Origin: Rhodeus uyekii
Taxonomy: Eukaryota > Chordata > Actinopteri > Cypriniformes > Acheilognathidae
Direction of reading: 5' to 3'
Assembly: GCA_037043235.1 (NCBI GenBank)
Contig: JAWRVZ010000247.1
Coordinates: 62,001 to 126,000 of the forward strand
DNA length: 64,000 nt
The translations under genes and the position numbers were made by a program. Below are positions 32,855 through 45,059 of this stretch, in pieces (position 1 is the first letter of the stretch; every line of letters begins with the position of its first letter). The notes beneath the pieces are model-generated. The model worked only from the letters and a program-made list of their open reading frames with translations, ran no database searches and was not told the origin of the DNA.

Positions 32855-34481
32855 AGGCACTGTAATTTGCTCTGACCCTCTTCCTATGCGCAGGAGTGAT
32901 GAGATGCTTAGCAGATTATCCTCACTCAATGGCTGGATGTCTAAGTGGTGCCCGCAGAATATCATAGGGTTCATAGACAATTGGGAAAGTTTTTGGGGCA
33001 GACCTGACCTGTTGAAAGGAGATGGTATTCATCCCACCTGGGATGATACTGCTCTTCTCTCTAGTAATTTGGCATATAGTCTTAGAGCTAAACCTTCGCT
33101 GACTGGGGTCCAGGTCAGGAAGCAGACAAACTGGCTAAACCGACCGTCTGCTAGCTGTCTCACGTCACAGAGGTCAGATAAATTCCAACACAGAGAGACT
33201 CTTTCACCTAGATATCATCCTATAGAGACGGTGTCTGTTCCCCGAATTAGCAAATACAAAAAACTCTCAAAACCGTTTAAGGGTAAAAATTTAATTGATT
33301 TACAAACAACTATGAACATATATAACACAAATGAACAAATGATAAAGCTTGGGTTACTGAATATATGATCCCTTTCCTCAAAAGCACTTATTGTAAATGA
33401 TATGATTACAGATCATAAACTAGATGTGCTGTGTTTGACAGAAACCTGGCTAAAACCAGACGATTATATTATATTATATTATATGAGTCCACCCCTCAAG
33501 ATTACGGTTATAAACATGAGCCTCGTCTGAAAGGTAAAGGAGGAGGTGTTCCTGTCATTAATAGTAACACGATCAGTACTGCTCAAAGGTCTAATTTTAA
33601 ATATAATTCTTTTGAAGTGATGGTCCTTAATGTAAAATTATCTAGTGCAAGTAATAATTCCTGTTTAACTTTTGTGCTGGCTATTCTATACAGGCCACCA
33701 GGGCACCATACAGACTTTATCAAAGAATTTGCTGATTTCCTCTCAGACTTAGAATGTCTGCAGATAAAGTCATAATTGTCTGTGATTTTAATATCCATGT
33801 AGATAATGAAAAAGACGCATTGGGATTGGCATTTAGAGACATTTTAAACTCTATTGGAGTTACACAACATGTATCAGGACCCACTCATTCTCGTAATCAT
33901 ACTTTAGATCTAATGTCATATGGGATCAATGTTGATACTGTTCAAATTCTGCAGCAGAGCGATGACATCTCAGATCATTACTTAGTTGCGTGTAGATTAC
34001 CTTTAGCCAAAGTCGAAAAACATACTCCCTGTTATAAATATAGTAGAACTATCACTCCTGACACAAAAGATAGCTTTACAAATAATCTTTCTGATCAGTT
34101 TCATCTACTTAACATCCCAGATTGCTTAGAAGAACTTGATGTTGCAACAGAAACTATAAACTCTCTCTTTTCCAGCACTTTAGACACTGTTGCACTTAAA
34201 GAAGATTAAAGAAAATAGTCCAACACCGTGGTACAACGAGCACACCAGGGCCCTCAAGAGAGCAGGCAGAAAAATGGAGCAGAGCTGGAAAAAAACTAAG
34301 CTAGAGGTTTTTCGCATTTCATGGAAAGAGAGCTCTATTGCATTCAGAAAGGCCTTAAAATCAGCTAGATCTACTTACTTTTCTACCCTCTTAGAAGAAA
34401 ACAAATACAACCCTAGGTATTTATTTGATACAGTGACTAAATTAACAAGAAATAAAGCCTCTACAGCAGATGCTTTGAAAT
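32855..34481 (+). pseudogene. LINE ORF: esterase-like tail and AP endonuclease domain
   Basis: The first part (32870-33366) resembles the C-terminal half of the SGNH/esterase-type domain found before the endonuclease in many fish L2/CR1 elements, ending DGIHPTWDDTALL. A stop falls at 33366 where LLNIRS would begin the endonuclease. Further on: LCLTETW (33430-33450, catalytic Glu region), VCDFNIH at 33778-33800 (GDFN with Gly changed to Cys), and ISDHYLV near 33970 (SDH motif). The frame is broken near 33470-33485 by an ATATT tandem and again near 33760 and 34209. The domain nicks target DNA in active elements; here it is dead. Confidence 0.85.
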
Positions 34482-34799
34482 GTCTGCGTCAAGCGCTAGG
34501 GGAAAAAGCCTTGCGTCAGTCACGTGAAGATCTGTGCAACCAATGAGAGATGAATGCGTGTGAATGCGTCACAGCCCTCACGTGCCGGTGACGTCATGAG
34601 GAAGAGCATAAAACGCGCCCAAAACCCGGAAGCGCCAGCAAAAGAGTGACTGAAGCGGGCACGGAGACGCAAGGAGCTGAGTCAAAGACGCAGCGTCTCG
34701 TTCCCCTCAGGGAACCAGGGTTACATCCGTAACCAGAGACGTTCCCTTTTAGGGAACTCGAGCTGCGTCAAGCGCTAGGGGAACGCTATACCAACGCCA

Positions 34800-35500
34800 C
34801 CTCAGCGACGCCGGCATCCGGGTGTGTCCCAGCTCACTTAGAGAGCACGCTGGTTCCTGGGGCGGCATCGAGGTCCAATTGGTAAAACCTCATGAATGTG
34901 TGCGGTGAGGATCAGCCAGCCGCAGCACAAACATCAGACAAGGAAACTCAGGAGAGGAGAGCCTTGGATGCCGCCACGCTCTGAGTGGAATGGGCCCGGA
35001 CCCTCAACGGAGAAGCATGTCCGGCTGACTCGTAAGCTAGACAGATAGCCTTGACTATCCACCTGCTTAGGGTTTGCTTAGAAGCTGGAACCCCCTTAGG
35101 GGTCCTAAAGTAAACGAACAGTTGGTCCAACCTACGCCAACCTACGTCTTGGGACGTAAGCGTCCAGTGCTCGCACTGGACAGACCTTGTTCTTGCTCCT
35201 ACTCATGATCGCCAAATGGGGGGAGGGCAGAAGGCCTGCAGCGTGACAGACCGAGCCACATTACTGGGAACCTTGGGGACATAGCCTGACCTCGGGTGGA
35301 GAAAGGTTTTTCCATCCCGGGCCGAACTCGAGGCATGAGGGTGCCACCGAGAGGGTCTGAAGATCCCCGACCCTCTTAAGCAAGGCAATAGCCAGCAAAA
35401 GAAGGGTGTTAAGAGAGAGAAGCTGAAAGCTCCTCTAAGGTTCAAAGGGTGCCTGGGACAGGCCTTGGAGTACCACAGACCAGTCCCAGCAGGCACCCTA
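34800..35500 (-). pseudogene. DIRS tyrosine recombinase, broken
   Basis: On the minus strand, sequence near 35300 gives YVPKVPSNVARSVTLQAFCP, a conserved lead-in of fish DIRS recombinases. QLFVYFRTPKG and SRWIVKAICLAYE follow at 35120-35040, then RAHSTQS at ~35000, where active enzymes have His-Ser-Thr-Arg. DVCAAAG, stop and SSPHTFMRFY (34935-34885) carry the Trp-region and the catalytic Tyr. The Arg-to-Gln change and the TGG-to-TGA stop both hit the active site, so integration activity is lost. Confidence 0.75.
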
Positions 35501-35859
35501 GTCTGTGCTGCAGGTCTCAGCCTTAGTGTACCACGGAAGAGGGTCTAGGGGGTCCCTGCCCAAGGACACCCCACCAAGAGGTACGTGGCAAGCCGCTATG
35601 GCAGCCACATAGACCTTCAAGGTAGAGGGGGGGGGACAGCCCTGCCGCAAATCTTTCTTACAGGAACTCCAGCACTTTGCCTTACTTGACAGGTTACTTG
35701 GTTCACCTGCTTTTCGCTACACCAAGACATGAAGATCAAGGCGTAGAGTTTCCTCGTGGAGGGAGCTCTGGACTGAAAAAATTGTCTCTACGACCTCAGC
35801 TGAGAGACCAGATCCTATGAGCTGTACCCCCTAAGGGGCCAGACCACAGATACATTAGC

Positions 35860-36846
35860 TCAGGGCGGGGGTAAGCAACCCTCCGCCTGGGCCAGAACTC
35901 CCGGGAGCAGAGTGATCGGGGGAAAAGGTGTACAGGTGTAGCCTCGTTCACGCCTGTACCATGGCATCCCGCCCCAGAGGCGCTGGATGTTTAAACGAAA
36001 GACACAGAGGGCAGAGAAAATCTTACGGAGGCAAACAGGTAAACCTGTGCCCTGCCATATCTGTCCCCAATCTGCTCCAGATAAGAAGGGGACCAAGAGT
36101 TCTAGCCCTCGGGGAGAACCCCTGGTTTTCAGCCACCACTGCAGGGGTCTCGTGCACAGCCGGCCCAGTGGAATAACGCTGGAGCTGCACATGGGAGACA
36201 CCACCTTGTTGCGGCTTAGTGTCAGGGCCGCTTCATTTTAGCCTTCTTAGTGTTAAGGAAAACCCTCAAATCACCCTTTTTACCCGAAGACTGAACTTGG
36301 ACTTGTCAGCCCGACTTTCCGGGGTTTACCGGAGGAAGTCGGGTAGCGACACTTTCCTTTTGAGTGGCCCTGTGTGCGGAGCTTTGAGACCGCGAATGAT
36401 CGGCGGTCTCACGTGGAGGGCGGCGGGGAAGAACTTTACTGAACGCAGCTCTGCCACTGCCTCCGAACCGATACCACCGCCCTCGTTGAGGTCCCCAAGC
36501 AACTCTGCCTGATAGGCCTGCAACAGTGCTAACCCAGTGGCTCGAAGCAGAGTATGCTTTCCCCACCAAAGACGATGTGACGCGCATTGGCTTGGTGGGG
36601 AGTGCCGGAGCTTTAATAGAGGATGCAGACTGGGGAACGAGGTATCCAGCAAGAGCCTCGTCCACTTTCTGCATCCCTCCATAACCATAGTGTTGAGCCC
36701 CGACCAGGTCCAGAACCACGGGGAACACTAGCCTGAGCGGCCTGTGTGGCCGTATGCAAAGATAACTTCTCACAGTCCTTACAGCCAGCGTTCTCAAGCG
36801 CTGACCGAACGTGCTCCGCCCCCCAGGCAGACAACGCACATTTCAT
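35860..36846 (-). pseudogene. DIRS gag-like protein, broken
   Basis: From 36846 the minus strand starts MKCALSAWGAEHVRSALENA, the N-terminal motif of fish DIRS gag-like proteins. GPGRG and then a frame with KAPALPTKPMRVTSSLVGKA (about 36610-36550) follow, a diagnostic core motif. The two parts lie in different frames, so at least one frameshift is present. Sequence to ~35860 is more decayed. It would coat the RNA in active elements. Confidence 0.7.
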
Positions 36847-37110
36847 CTTGTGTATTTCATGTGGATCATGCGTATTTCAACGCACATACCATGTGTTTTA
36901 CACATTTCATGTGTAAAAACACAAGATTTAAATGTCTGCTCATCAGCCATACTTTCACACACACACAATTCCCTGATTTTTAAACTAGACTTCGTTTCAA
37001 AATAACTCTCACACAGACACAGCACGCTGAAGAAACTCAGAGCTGGCGCTTTATGCTCTTCCTCATGACGTCACCGGCACGTGCCTTGACGCAGCTCGAG
37101 TTCCCTGAAA

Positions 37111-38263
37111 GGGAACAGCACAACAGTAATGACTTCATGGACTTCTTTACTTGCAAAATTCATAATATTAGAGAGAAAATTATAACCATGCAACCGTCTA
37201 CTACAATATCACAAAATACAATAAATATTAGTGTCCCGGAAGAAAAATTCCACTCCATTGCTATTGGGGAGGAAGAATTGTCTAAACTCGTTAAATAGAG
37301 CTAAATAAGCTTTCTTGTTGCTCAATCAGTATAGCATTGGTGTTTACAACATCAAGGTCATGGGTTCGATCCCAGGGAAAGCAAGAACTGATTCAATGTG
37401 TTCCTTGAATGTAATGTAAGTCGCTTTAGATAAAAGCGTCTGCCAAATGCATAAATGTAAAATGTAAATGTAAATGTTAAATCATCAAAATTAACAACAT
37501 GTATGCTAGACCCAATACCAACTAAGCTACTGAAAGAGATGTTTCCAGAAATCATAGATCTCTTCTTAATATTTTTTATTCATCTTTGTCATTAGGATAC
37601 ATACCAAAAACCTTTAAGCTGGCCGTAATTAAACCGCTTATTAAAAAACCACAACTAGATCCTACAGAATTAGTTAATTACAGGCCGATATCGAATCTAC
37701 CTTTTTTGTCAAAGATTCTAGAAAAGGCAATATCTTCACAACTATGTTCCTTTCTAGAAAGAAACAGCATTTACGAGGATTTCCAGTCAGGATTTAGACC
37801 ATATCATAGACTGCTCTCATTAGAGTTATAAATTATTTGCTCTTATCATCCGATCGTGGTTGTATATCTCTGTTAGTGTTACTGGACCTTAGTGCTGCAT
37901 TCGATACAATCGACCACAAAATCCTTCTCAATAGACTTGAAAATTATGTTGGCATTAGTGGAGTTGCATTAGCCTGGTTCAAGTCATACTTATCTGACCG
38001 TTATCAGTTTGTAGCAGTAAATAAGGAGATGTCATATCGGTCACGGGTTCAGTATGGAGTTCCTCAAGGTTCAGTACTAGGACCATTGCTTTTCACCCTG
38101 TACATACTTCCTTTGGGTGCAGTTATTAGGAAGCATGGCATTAGCTTTCATTGTTACGCTGATGATACTCAGCTCTATATTTCTTCTCATCCTGATGAAA
38201 CGAACAAATTCACTAAATTAACAGAATGCATAACTGATATAAAAAAAAAAAAAAAATCGGATG
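37111..38263 (+). pseudogene. LINE reverse transcriptase, interrupted by a SINE
   Basis: Starts NSNDFMDFFTCKI at ~37115, immediately after the DIRS element, and runs to the SINE at 37297. It resumes at 37476 and carries the fingers region (GYIPKTFKLAVIKPLIKKP, 37590-37650) and NYRPISNLPFLSKILEKA (37674-37727). LDLSAAFDTIDHK (37886-37924; first catalytic Asp), GVPQGSVLGPLLF (38058-38096) and CYADDTQLYIS (38155-38187; catalytic YADD) follow. A stop/frameshift lies near 37830. It is cut at 38263 by the retrovirus; the remainder lies at 47055. The catalytic residues themselves are intact. Confidence 0.9.
37297..37475 (+). mobile_element. tRNA-derived SINE with 7-bp target duplication
   Basis: The Pol III B box GGTTCGATCCC lies at 37366-37376, preceded by a weak A box. 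The non-tRNA part is GCAAGAACTGATTCAATGTG, then AAGTCGCTTTAGATAAAAGC and a TAAATG-repeat tail. It is flanked by GTTAAAT at 37290-37296 and 37476-37482. It is inserted within the LINE reverse-transcriptase frame. Confidence 0.9.
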
Positions 38264-38615
38264 TGTGATGGAATTTTATAGATATGTTTTCTCTTGACAT
38301 TATTTATTATTGTGTGACATTAATTGTATTTTTATTCTGTAGAAGTAGTAAGTAAAATATAATAACTCTGAAGAAATACACTTGAGGTATAGAGAGGGTA
38401 ATGTGTTCCTGATAAGGAATGGAAAATAACAACTGAGTCTTTAGCCTTGACTAGAGATACAAGTGTCGAAGCGGCCCTCCCTTCTTTGTCACACTCTGCA
38501 GGGCAACTCGAATGTCTGTATGACTGTGGCCTTTTCTCATGAGAAAATAAACCTTTTTAAATTACAATTGGGATATTTGTCTTATTCAAAACTAGTAAAA
38601 GATTTTGCCACCACA
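38264..38615 (+). repeat. 5' LTR of the endogenous retrovirus
   Basis: This 352-bp LTR has TG…CA ends. A polyadenylation signal AATAAA lies near 38544 and the last ~68 bases are shared with 46986-47054. The U3 part does not match sequence at the 3' end of the provirus. Confidence 0.75.
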
Positions 38616-38640
38616 ATTTGGCGCTGCGAGCAGGGTTCCT
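38616..38640 (+). promoter_or_regulatory. Likely primer-binding site
   Basis: Just after the LTR comes TTTGGCGCTGCGAGCAGGG. The TGGCGC start and CAGGG end resemble a tRNA-Lys-type primer site with an inserted or changed base in the middle. The tRNA is not certain. Confidence 0.45.
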
Positions 38641-39317
38641 TGGTTGTGTCTTCTGGACCCGGAGCGGACGGTGACTGGCCATCCTGGATCAAACAGGTTC
38701 AGCCCTACCTCGCAAAGGTTGAGAGAGAGGGGCCGACCGCAGGGGTCTAGGGGACACACCACTGGAACCAGAAAAGAACAGAAGTGGCATGGAGTTTGGT
38801 CTGGTAAGAGACAAATCCGTTTATTTAATAAATTTGTGAATTTTGAAAAGGATAGAATACCGGTAGGGAAAGATCTGTGATTTTTGTTCTCTGTGGCAAG
38901 AGCTGCTGAGGCAGTAAAATTCGGGAAAAAGGCTGTGTTGAACGGCCAAGATCTCGTCCTGTCCAATACAGGGGAAAATTGGTTTCTGCTGAGGCAGAGG
39001 TAAAATTCGAGAGTCTCGTCCTGTCCAATACAGGGTAAAATTGGTCTCTCTGGAGACGTCCGGAGTTATATAGACGCGTCGAAATTGCCACAAGAGAGAG
39101 AGAGAACAGAAGTCATAGGGAAATCCCAAAGTAAAATTGATAAATATGATACAGCATTATGAGGCTTAAAAAAAAAAAAAAAAAAAAAAAGTGAAATATT
39201 CTGTTAAGAACAGGAGTGAAAACAGAATGAATGTTATGGGAAACATTTGTGCGTTGACTGTGAACCGGCGATAGAATTCTGGAAAGAGAGAGCAGAGCAC
39301 AGGGAGAGAAAAAAACA

Positions 39318-39710
39318 ATGCAGAAAGAATTAACAGGTGAAAAGGGGGGAAAAGAAAAAGAGGTTGAGGTAGAAAATAAGGGTGAAGAAAGACCTAATGC
39401 ACCAACACCTACTAACCTTTTTCGGGGTCGAACCCTTTTGGGGGGTTTAACCCTGTTTATCGTTTTAATCCTTTTTCTGTTTATTCTGTTTCATTATCAC
39501 CATCACTACCCTGTGGCTGAGCTGCATGCGCTGAAACTGAACCCAGACCTCGACTGCTCTCCACCAAGACAACCAGCACCAGCCCAAGGAGATGAACAGA
39601 ACACAAGCTTCCTTCCGTGGAGCGTCCCAACAGCAGCAGCTGAGCGAGCGGGAGCAGCGGGAGAAATCTCAAGTGATGCATCCTACGAGCCTGAGTCCAT
39701 TTTGAACTAA
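39318..39710 (+). CDS. Retroviral leader-region ORF with one membrane segment
   Basis: An intact 130-residue frame lies in the usual gag start position. It has a charged Lys/Glu-rich N-terminus (1-30) and one strong hydrophobic segment (about residues 41-60, GGLTLFIVLILFLFILFHY). A His run follows, then a Pro/Ala-rich tail. This is unlike a matrix protein. It may be an alternative leader or glyco-Gag-like product, an accessory membrane protein, or a chance frame. No homologue was recognised. Confidence 0.35.
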   Translation: MQKELTGEKGGKEKEVEVENKGEERPNAPTPTNLFRGRTLLGGLTLFIVLILFLFILFHYHHHYPVAELHALKLNPDLDCSPPRQPAPAQGDEQNTSFLPWSVPTAAAERAGAAGEISSDASYEPESILN

Positions 39711-39979
39711 ACCTGAGAATGGAACGAGAATTGACACCGCCAAGATGAGTGGCCAGAACTACAACAACCAACACATGAATCAAACAATGGGAAGACAGAG
39801 AGGCAGAAGAGAAGAGGAGAAAAGTTGTCTGCGGAGCTGATTTTTTTCTGCTGTCTGTGAAACTCTGCAACTGACTGGCACAAAGTGAGTGGTGCTCAAA
39901 CACTGCGAACAGGAGGAAAAGTCACCGGACTGGGGAAATGACAGAGTATCGACAGAGGTAAAGAACCAGGCCTCTGGAA

Positions 39980-40318
39980 ATGTCATCTGAGAACAGACTG
40001 AGACTAAAGATCACATTAACAGTGAAACTACAACACATCGACTGGAATGGACGAATTGAGACTGTCCTAAACTGTGCACGGCATGCGCAAGAACAACAGA
40101 TAAAGAAAAGACAAAGAACTGCAACATGCTTTCACTCAAACAAGATCACAAAAGGCAGAGACATCAGCCAACAGATACAACAGCAGGAAGAGGCAGAAGA
40201 AGAGGAGACGGCAGTTCTGGCTGAAGATCATGACTTCAGAAAGTGTACCAACTGTAAACTGTGCAAAGAAGATGGGCATTGGGCAGGTGACTGTCCGAAC
40301 ACCACACAGATGAACTGA
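39980..40318 (+). pseudogene. Gag remnant with nucleocapsid zinc knuckle
   Basis: A 112-codon frame has a Gln/Glu-rich linker followed by one CCHC zinc knuckle (CX2CX4HX4C, Cys-Lys-Leu-Cys … His … Cys at about 40255-40295). It ends at a stop at 40316. The zinc knuckle binds genomic RNA in retroviruses. Matrix and capsid sequence is not recognisable upstream, so only the C-terminal part of Gag survives. Confidence 0.7.
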
Positions 40319-40599
40319 GAGAAAGAAGACGGAGAGCAGGGAGGAGGAGGTCTGGAGCGCAGCCAGCAGTCACGGATAAGGGAAGTGCAAATGTTTAATA
40401 CCACACACACACACACACATACACTGATAGTGCTCTCTGCAATGAAGAATCTGCTTGCAATGTTTATTTCAAGTCTGATGCCAAATGGCAAATATAGAGT
40501 TTTTTTTGGTTTTGTTTTATAATTACCAAGATGGTCTCTTTTAATAGAGAGAACACAAGTAAACTAGAATGTACATTTCCTGAAGAAAATGTGAGTGGT

Positions 40600-42130
40600 G
40601 CTCGCAGTGGCAATATCCGCCCCGGGCCAGGTGCGGCTGGTGTTTTGGGTGGTTTCTATTGCATTCTTAGCATAATATAACACTTAGCTAGGCACTATTA
40701 GCATGTAGCTATTCACTGCTAGCATATGTAGCATGAAGGAAGTCCTGTTTGCTAGCATGAGTCAATAGAGCCAACCCCCATGTCTCTACGATACTCAGAA
40801 GCAGAGATATGGGTCTGGCTACATGGTTGCTAGGGGACTCTGTTTGGTTGCTAAGGAGTGGCTTGGTACCTGCCAGTCATGTTACTCCAAAGGCTGATTG
40901 TCTAATTGGCCCAACTCCCATGTCTCTACGACTTTCTGATGCAGAGATAAAGGACTGTCTAAATGGTTGCTAGGGTACTCTGTTTGGTTGCTAAGGAGTG
41001 GCTATGGGTCTGCCAGTGATGTCACTCCAAAGGCTCCTTATGAGTATGAACGATATAAACCAACCAGAATGCCTCTACGACATTCAGAACTGAAGATCTC
41101 ACTTTGTATTTGGTTGCTAAGGTGCTCCATAATGGTTGCTAGGGCGTGGCTAGGAAGTGTTGAAGACGTTGGTGATTGGCAGTTTGCTGCCCTGAGTCAA
41201 ACGAGCCCACCCTCAAATTTCTATGACTGTTCTATCCAGAGATAGAAGTTGATCAATTTGAATGGAAGTCTATGGGATGGGTTGCTAAGGTGCTCTAAAT
41301 GGTTGCTAGGGCGTGGCTTGATACGTTCCCAGTGATCCTGAGACACTCATTGGTCGCCTGAGTAAAATGAGCCCTCCCCCTTGTCTCTGTGACGCTGTGC
41401 TGCAGAGCTATGTTCAATTCAAAATCCCTATGCACATAGTAGATGGTGTTTCATGGGACGGTTTTCCCCATTCATTTCAATGGGGAAAGTTTGGGAGCTC
41501 TAGCACCCCAGGGGTGCAACTTTTACCCCATTTTGTGGTATGTTCTCACAGAGCCATCCACCCTCTTCAAATGTGGCGAGTTTCGTCTTTTTACAAATTT
41601 CTCGCTCCGAGTTATTAATCGTCAAAGTCGTTTGCAACGCGTATAAATACTCTTCTAGGATTTCCGTTTCCATTGTGTCTATGGGGGCACGTTTGGGCAG
41701 CTCTAGCACCCCAGGGGTGCAACTTTTACCCCATTTTTTGGTATGTCCTTACAGAGCCTGCCAGCCTCTACAAATGTGGTGAGTTTCGTCTTTTTACAAA
41801 TTTCTCGCTCCGAGTTATTAATCGTCAAAGTTTGTCGCAATGTTAAGTCAATACGTTTTTTCGGCTGCTTTTTCGCCCCTGGGGCGAACATCGTACCCCC
41901 GATCTCTTAGAAAAGATATAGCACACCTGTCCTCAATAGGCCGCACGTTTTGATGCCTCATTCATGGGTCTAGGACAAAACGCCTAGGAGGAGTAGCGCG
42001 CCAAAAAAGTGTCCAGAAGAAGAAGAATAATAAACAACATTGAGGTCTATGGGGGCACGTTTGGGGAGCTCTAGCACCCCAGGGGTGCAACTTTTCCCCC
42101 ATTTTTTGGTATGTTCTTACAGAGCCTCAA
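40600..42130. repeat. Non-coding interspersed repeat inserted in the retrovirus
   Basis: A block with internal direct repeats: GGTTGCTAGGG and GTTGCTAAGG recur 8 or more times, and CATGTCTCTACGA recurs. The phrase TCTAGCACCCCAGGGGTGCA occurs three times (41500, 41700, 42070). It ends near AGAAGAAGAATAATAA (~42020), a tail style also seen at 62870. It interrupts the gag-pol region and has no coding content. Confidence 0.6.
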
Positions 42131-42139
42131 GTAAATAAT

Positions 42140-42950
42140 GGTAGATTATTGTGTATAGAGAAGTGTTATACGACCATGTGACTTGCAGTGTTTACCGGGA
42201 ATCTCTGATAAACTAACCTGTCCGTTTCTGATACAGGAATGATAGATTTGCTGAAAGGTTCAATGTACGGTACCTCTAAATTGAAACAGGGCGCACGTTA
42301 AAGAGACTTAATGTCTGAAACTCCGCTCTGGGTTTATGAACGAGGTCAGAGACTTTGAATGGGATTAATCGATTTGTTAAAGAGTAAAGGGTTTAAAAAT
42401 GCTAATTTAATGACTTCTGCTGAATTACACTGCACATCACATGTCGTGGTCGATAGAAGATGAATGGTTGGTAGAACCAAATAGTGAGACTTTTAATTTT
42501 AACTATATGTTATAGAGAATGTGCGGATTTGTGCTCTCTGTAAGCTTGACAGAGCAGAAATGACCTTTTTATCTGATGACCGGATCAGTTCCACATGTAT
42601 ATTTGGCTAAAACCCAAAGTAACCGTGGTCTGAGTTAGGGCCTTTTATGGGAAAAATAATAACAATAATAATTAGTGAATTTGAATATTGGACAGAAGTG
42701 AGTCAGGGCATAGAGTTCATCAAGAGTCCAGACTGTGAGAATGATTGTCCCCATTGAATATAGAGCTGAAGAGAGCTGCTGCGCTGTTGACATTAGGGCA
42801 GAGGACATTCATCCAGCCCTCAACATAGTACCTTCAAAAATATGGGAAAAACATTAATATGATGTGGGTTTCATTGTGGGGTTGTGAACCAGTTAATATT
42901 GTTTTAAAAGAACCAGAGAATCAGTGATTGGCATCATGGCAGTGTTTTAA
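42140..42950. other. Decayed retroviral interior, no frame recognised
   Basis: Probably the protease and N-terminal polymerase region by position. No motif could be supported. Confidence 0.4.
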
Positions 42951-42953
42951 TTA

Positions 42954-43390
42954 TTGGTAAAAGAGGGGATTGTGTCATGCAGCAACTCTCCAATGCGTAC
43001 ATCCATTTTTCCTGTAAAGAAAATAAGAGATAAGGGACAGCATACAGAATGGCAATTTGATCAAGATTTAAAGGCTGTTGATGCTGCGATCAGATCCAGA
43101 GCCCCAAATGTGCCAAACTCTCAAACTACCATTCTGTTTCAAATTACACAGAATGCGTTGAGGTTTTTAGGGTTAGATTGGGCACTGAGTCTTGAACCTC
43201 TGACTCTGACCCCAGCCACAGCTCTTTACTATATGTTGATAATCTTTTGATTTGTGCATGTGATGAACTAACATGTGTGTCTGACAGTGTTGCCCTCCTG
43301 AAACATTTAGTGAAAGAGGGTCACAAGGTCAGTCGGTCTAAGATGGAGTTTGTGTAACAGGAAGTGACCTTTTCCCTAATGCCAACATGG
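42954..43390 (+). pseudogene. Retroviral reverse transcriptase fragment
   Basis: The first part (42954-43130) shows the fingers motif, with a Pro-Val-Lys-Lys start followed by a QDL motif. Sequence then jumps to the palm, where the catalytic tetrad reads Tyr-Val-Asp-Asn at 43232-43243, so the second catalytic Asp is lost. The middle of the domain between QDL and the tetrad is deleted, and a stop at ~43356 breaks the frame. The family copies viral RNA to DNA; this copy cannot. Confidence 0.8.
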
Positions 43391-44399
43391 CATTGTATGG
43401 CATGGCGTTGAGCCATGTTATAACGCCAAACAGTAAATCTCTGTCTGACAAAGAGCGCAAGCTATCAGAGAAGTAAAAAAAGACACACGATTTAAATTCT
43501 GGGGATGTGTTAATATTGGAAAAACAGTTATTCCAAATTATGCTATTGTGGAAAATCATGTAAGAGCATTGACTGTGAAAAAAAAAACGGGTTAATATTA
43601 TAAGACAAATGAACATGGTCTGTTGAGAAAAGCATTTGTCTTTGAGGGAGAGACTGTTTCAGTGGAATGGCACTCTGTTATCGCAATGATAATGAACCAA
43701 AACAACCTAACTAACTGTTCTAAAAACAAATGATGATTCATGTCTGAGTGTGTGTGAGTGACTGCACTTTATGTTTTGTATGTCCCGATAGTGTCATTAA
43801 CCTCTGGAATGAGTGTTTTATCATTACAGATGGTTAAAGTGAAGTGACAAACTTTACAGAAGCCGATAGTTCTGATTGGATCTGATGAAAAGACGATATA
43901 GAACATGGGACGAGACTGATTATCCAGCTCTGTCTGCTAGTGGAAAATATGACGAGTTAATTTCAGTTATTCTCTGGATTAGTTTAAATAATTGTGTAAA
44001 TTGAAATTGTGAAGCTGAAGATTGCCGTCCATTATGGGTTTAAAACCCTTGTCTAAATTCAACTGAGGGTCTAAATTTAAATACTATCAACTATGAGTGA
44101 TCCGAGTGTTATAGACTTGACGTTAGAGAAAATGACGGCAGAGAAAGAGTGACACATTGGCTAAAGTCACCCTCCAAATTATCCAGAGAGCACCCTCACA
44201 TCTATGAAAGGCCAGTGGTCGAACAAAGGAGAAAGTTTTATTTATTTTCATCCATCAAATGGATGCATGACATTAGATAAACCTGGCGACAGATTGAGAA
44301 CTGTGGCATTAAGAGAATTTGTGAGTTGAGATTATGATTTGACGTTGTTTGTCTGGATGCCCTTGATCAAGTCTGTACACCACGACCTGACTTGACGAA

Positions 44400-44640
44400 C
44401 ACACCACTAGATAACTGTGAGAACGTTTTGTTCGTAGATGGCTCTGCCTCTAGAGACAAAACAACAGGCCTCAATCGAGCAGGCTATGCTGACTGAGTTT
44501 GACGTGACTAGCTTCAGGGCCATTGACCTCGAACTACTCGCCGACAGCAGAGCTTGTGACCTTAACCAAAGTGTGCAAATTAATGGAAGACAAATATATG
44601 ATGATTTAGATGGATTTTAGTTATTCTTTTAGGGTGATGA
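44400..44640 (+). pseudogene. Retroviral RNase H fragment
   Basis: The segment at 44425-44480 reads VLFVDGSAS followed by GYAV-type residues in a shifted frame, matching the first catalytic Asp motif of retroviral RNase H (…DGSA…). Downstream is decayed, and the region 43480-44400 between RT and here holds no clear motif. Confidence 0.65.
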
Positions 44641-45059
44641 ATGACTTTGGGGCTATATAGAAACACTGGGAACAGTTTTATTTTATTTAATATTATTTAA
44701 TGGTTGACCCATTCTTCATGCTCAATTAGGGTCAAATTTAATAGGTTTTAAATGCGCTGCGCACACTAACACAAAAGACTTTATTTCTACAGGTAAAACA
44801 GAGCAGACGCAGACAATGGATGAGGAATTCAACATGTTAACTAAAACTAACCTTGACTCTTTCCACTCTTTAAAGAGAATGCCTTTTTCAACAGAAGGAG
44901 AGAGAAAGCCGTTTTGAGGAGATCCGGCTGTAATATTAAAGACAGCGTTCGGTTGATGGCAAAACACTGTTTATCCCAGAGAATTGTTCAAACATTATGC
45001 TAAATTGACACATGGGTTAGACCTTGTATCAAAAGGAGGAATGGGACAATTAACAATAC

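Larger units (their letters stand above)
34482..37110 (-). mobile_element. DIRS-type tyrosine-recombinase retroelement, internally deleted
   Basis: Inverted terminal repeats: 34579-34613 (CACGTGCCGGTGACGTCATG) and 37050-37083 as its inverse. An internal segment, 34739-34790, is complementary to outer sequence at the right end (CTCGAGTTCCCT…), matching the internal complementary region of DIRS elements. On the minus strand there is a gag-like gene (36846 to about 35860) and a tyrosine-recombinase gene (about 35500-34800). Most of the reverse transcriptase/RNase H segment is missing. It splits the LINE frame. No target duplication is evident, as expected for recombinase integration. Confidence 0.75.
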
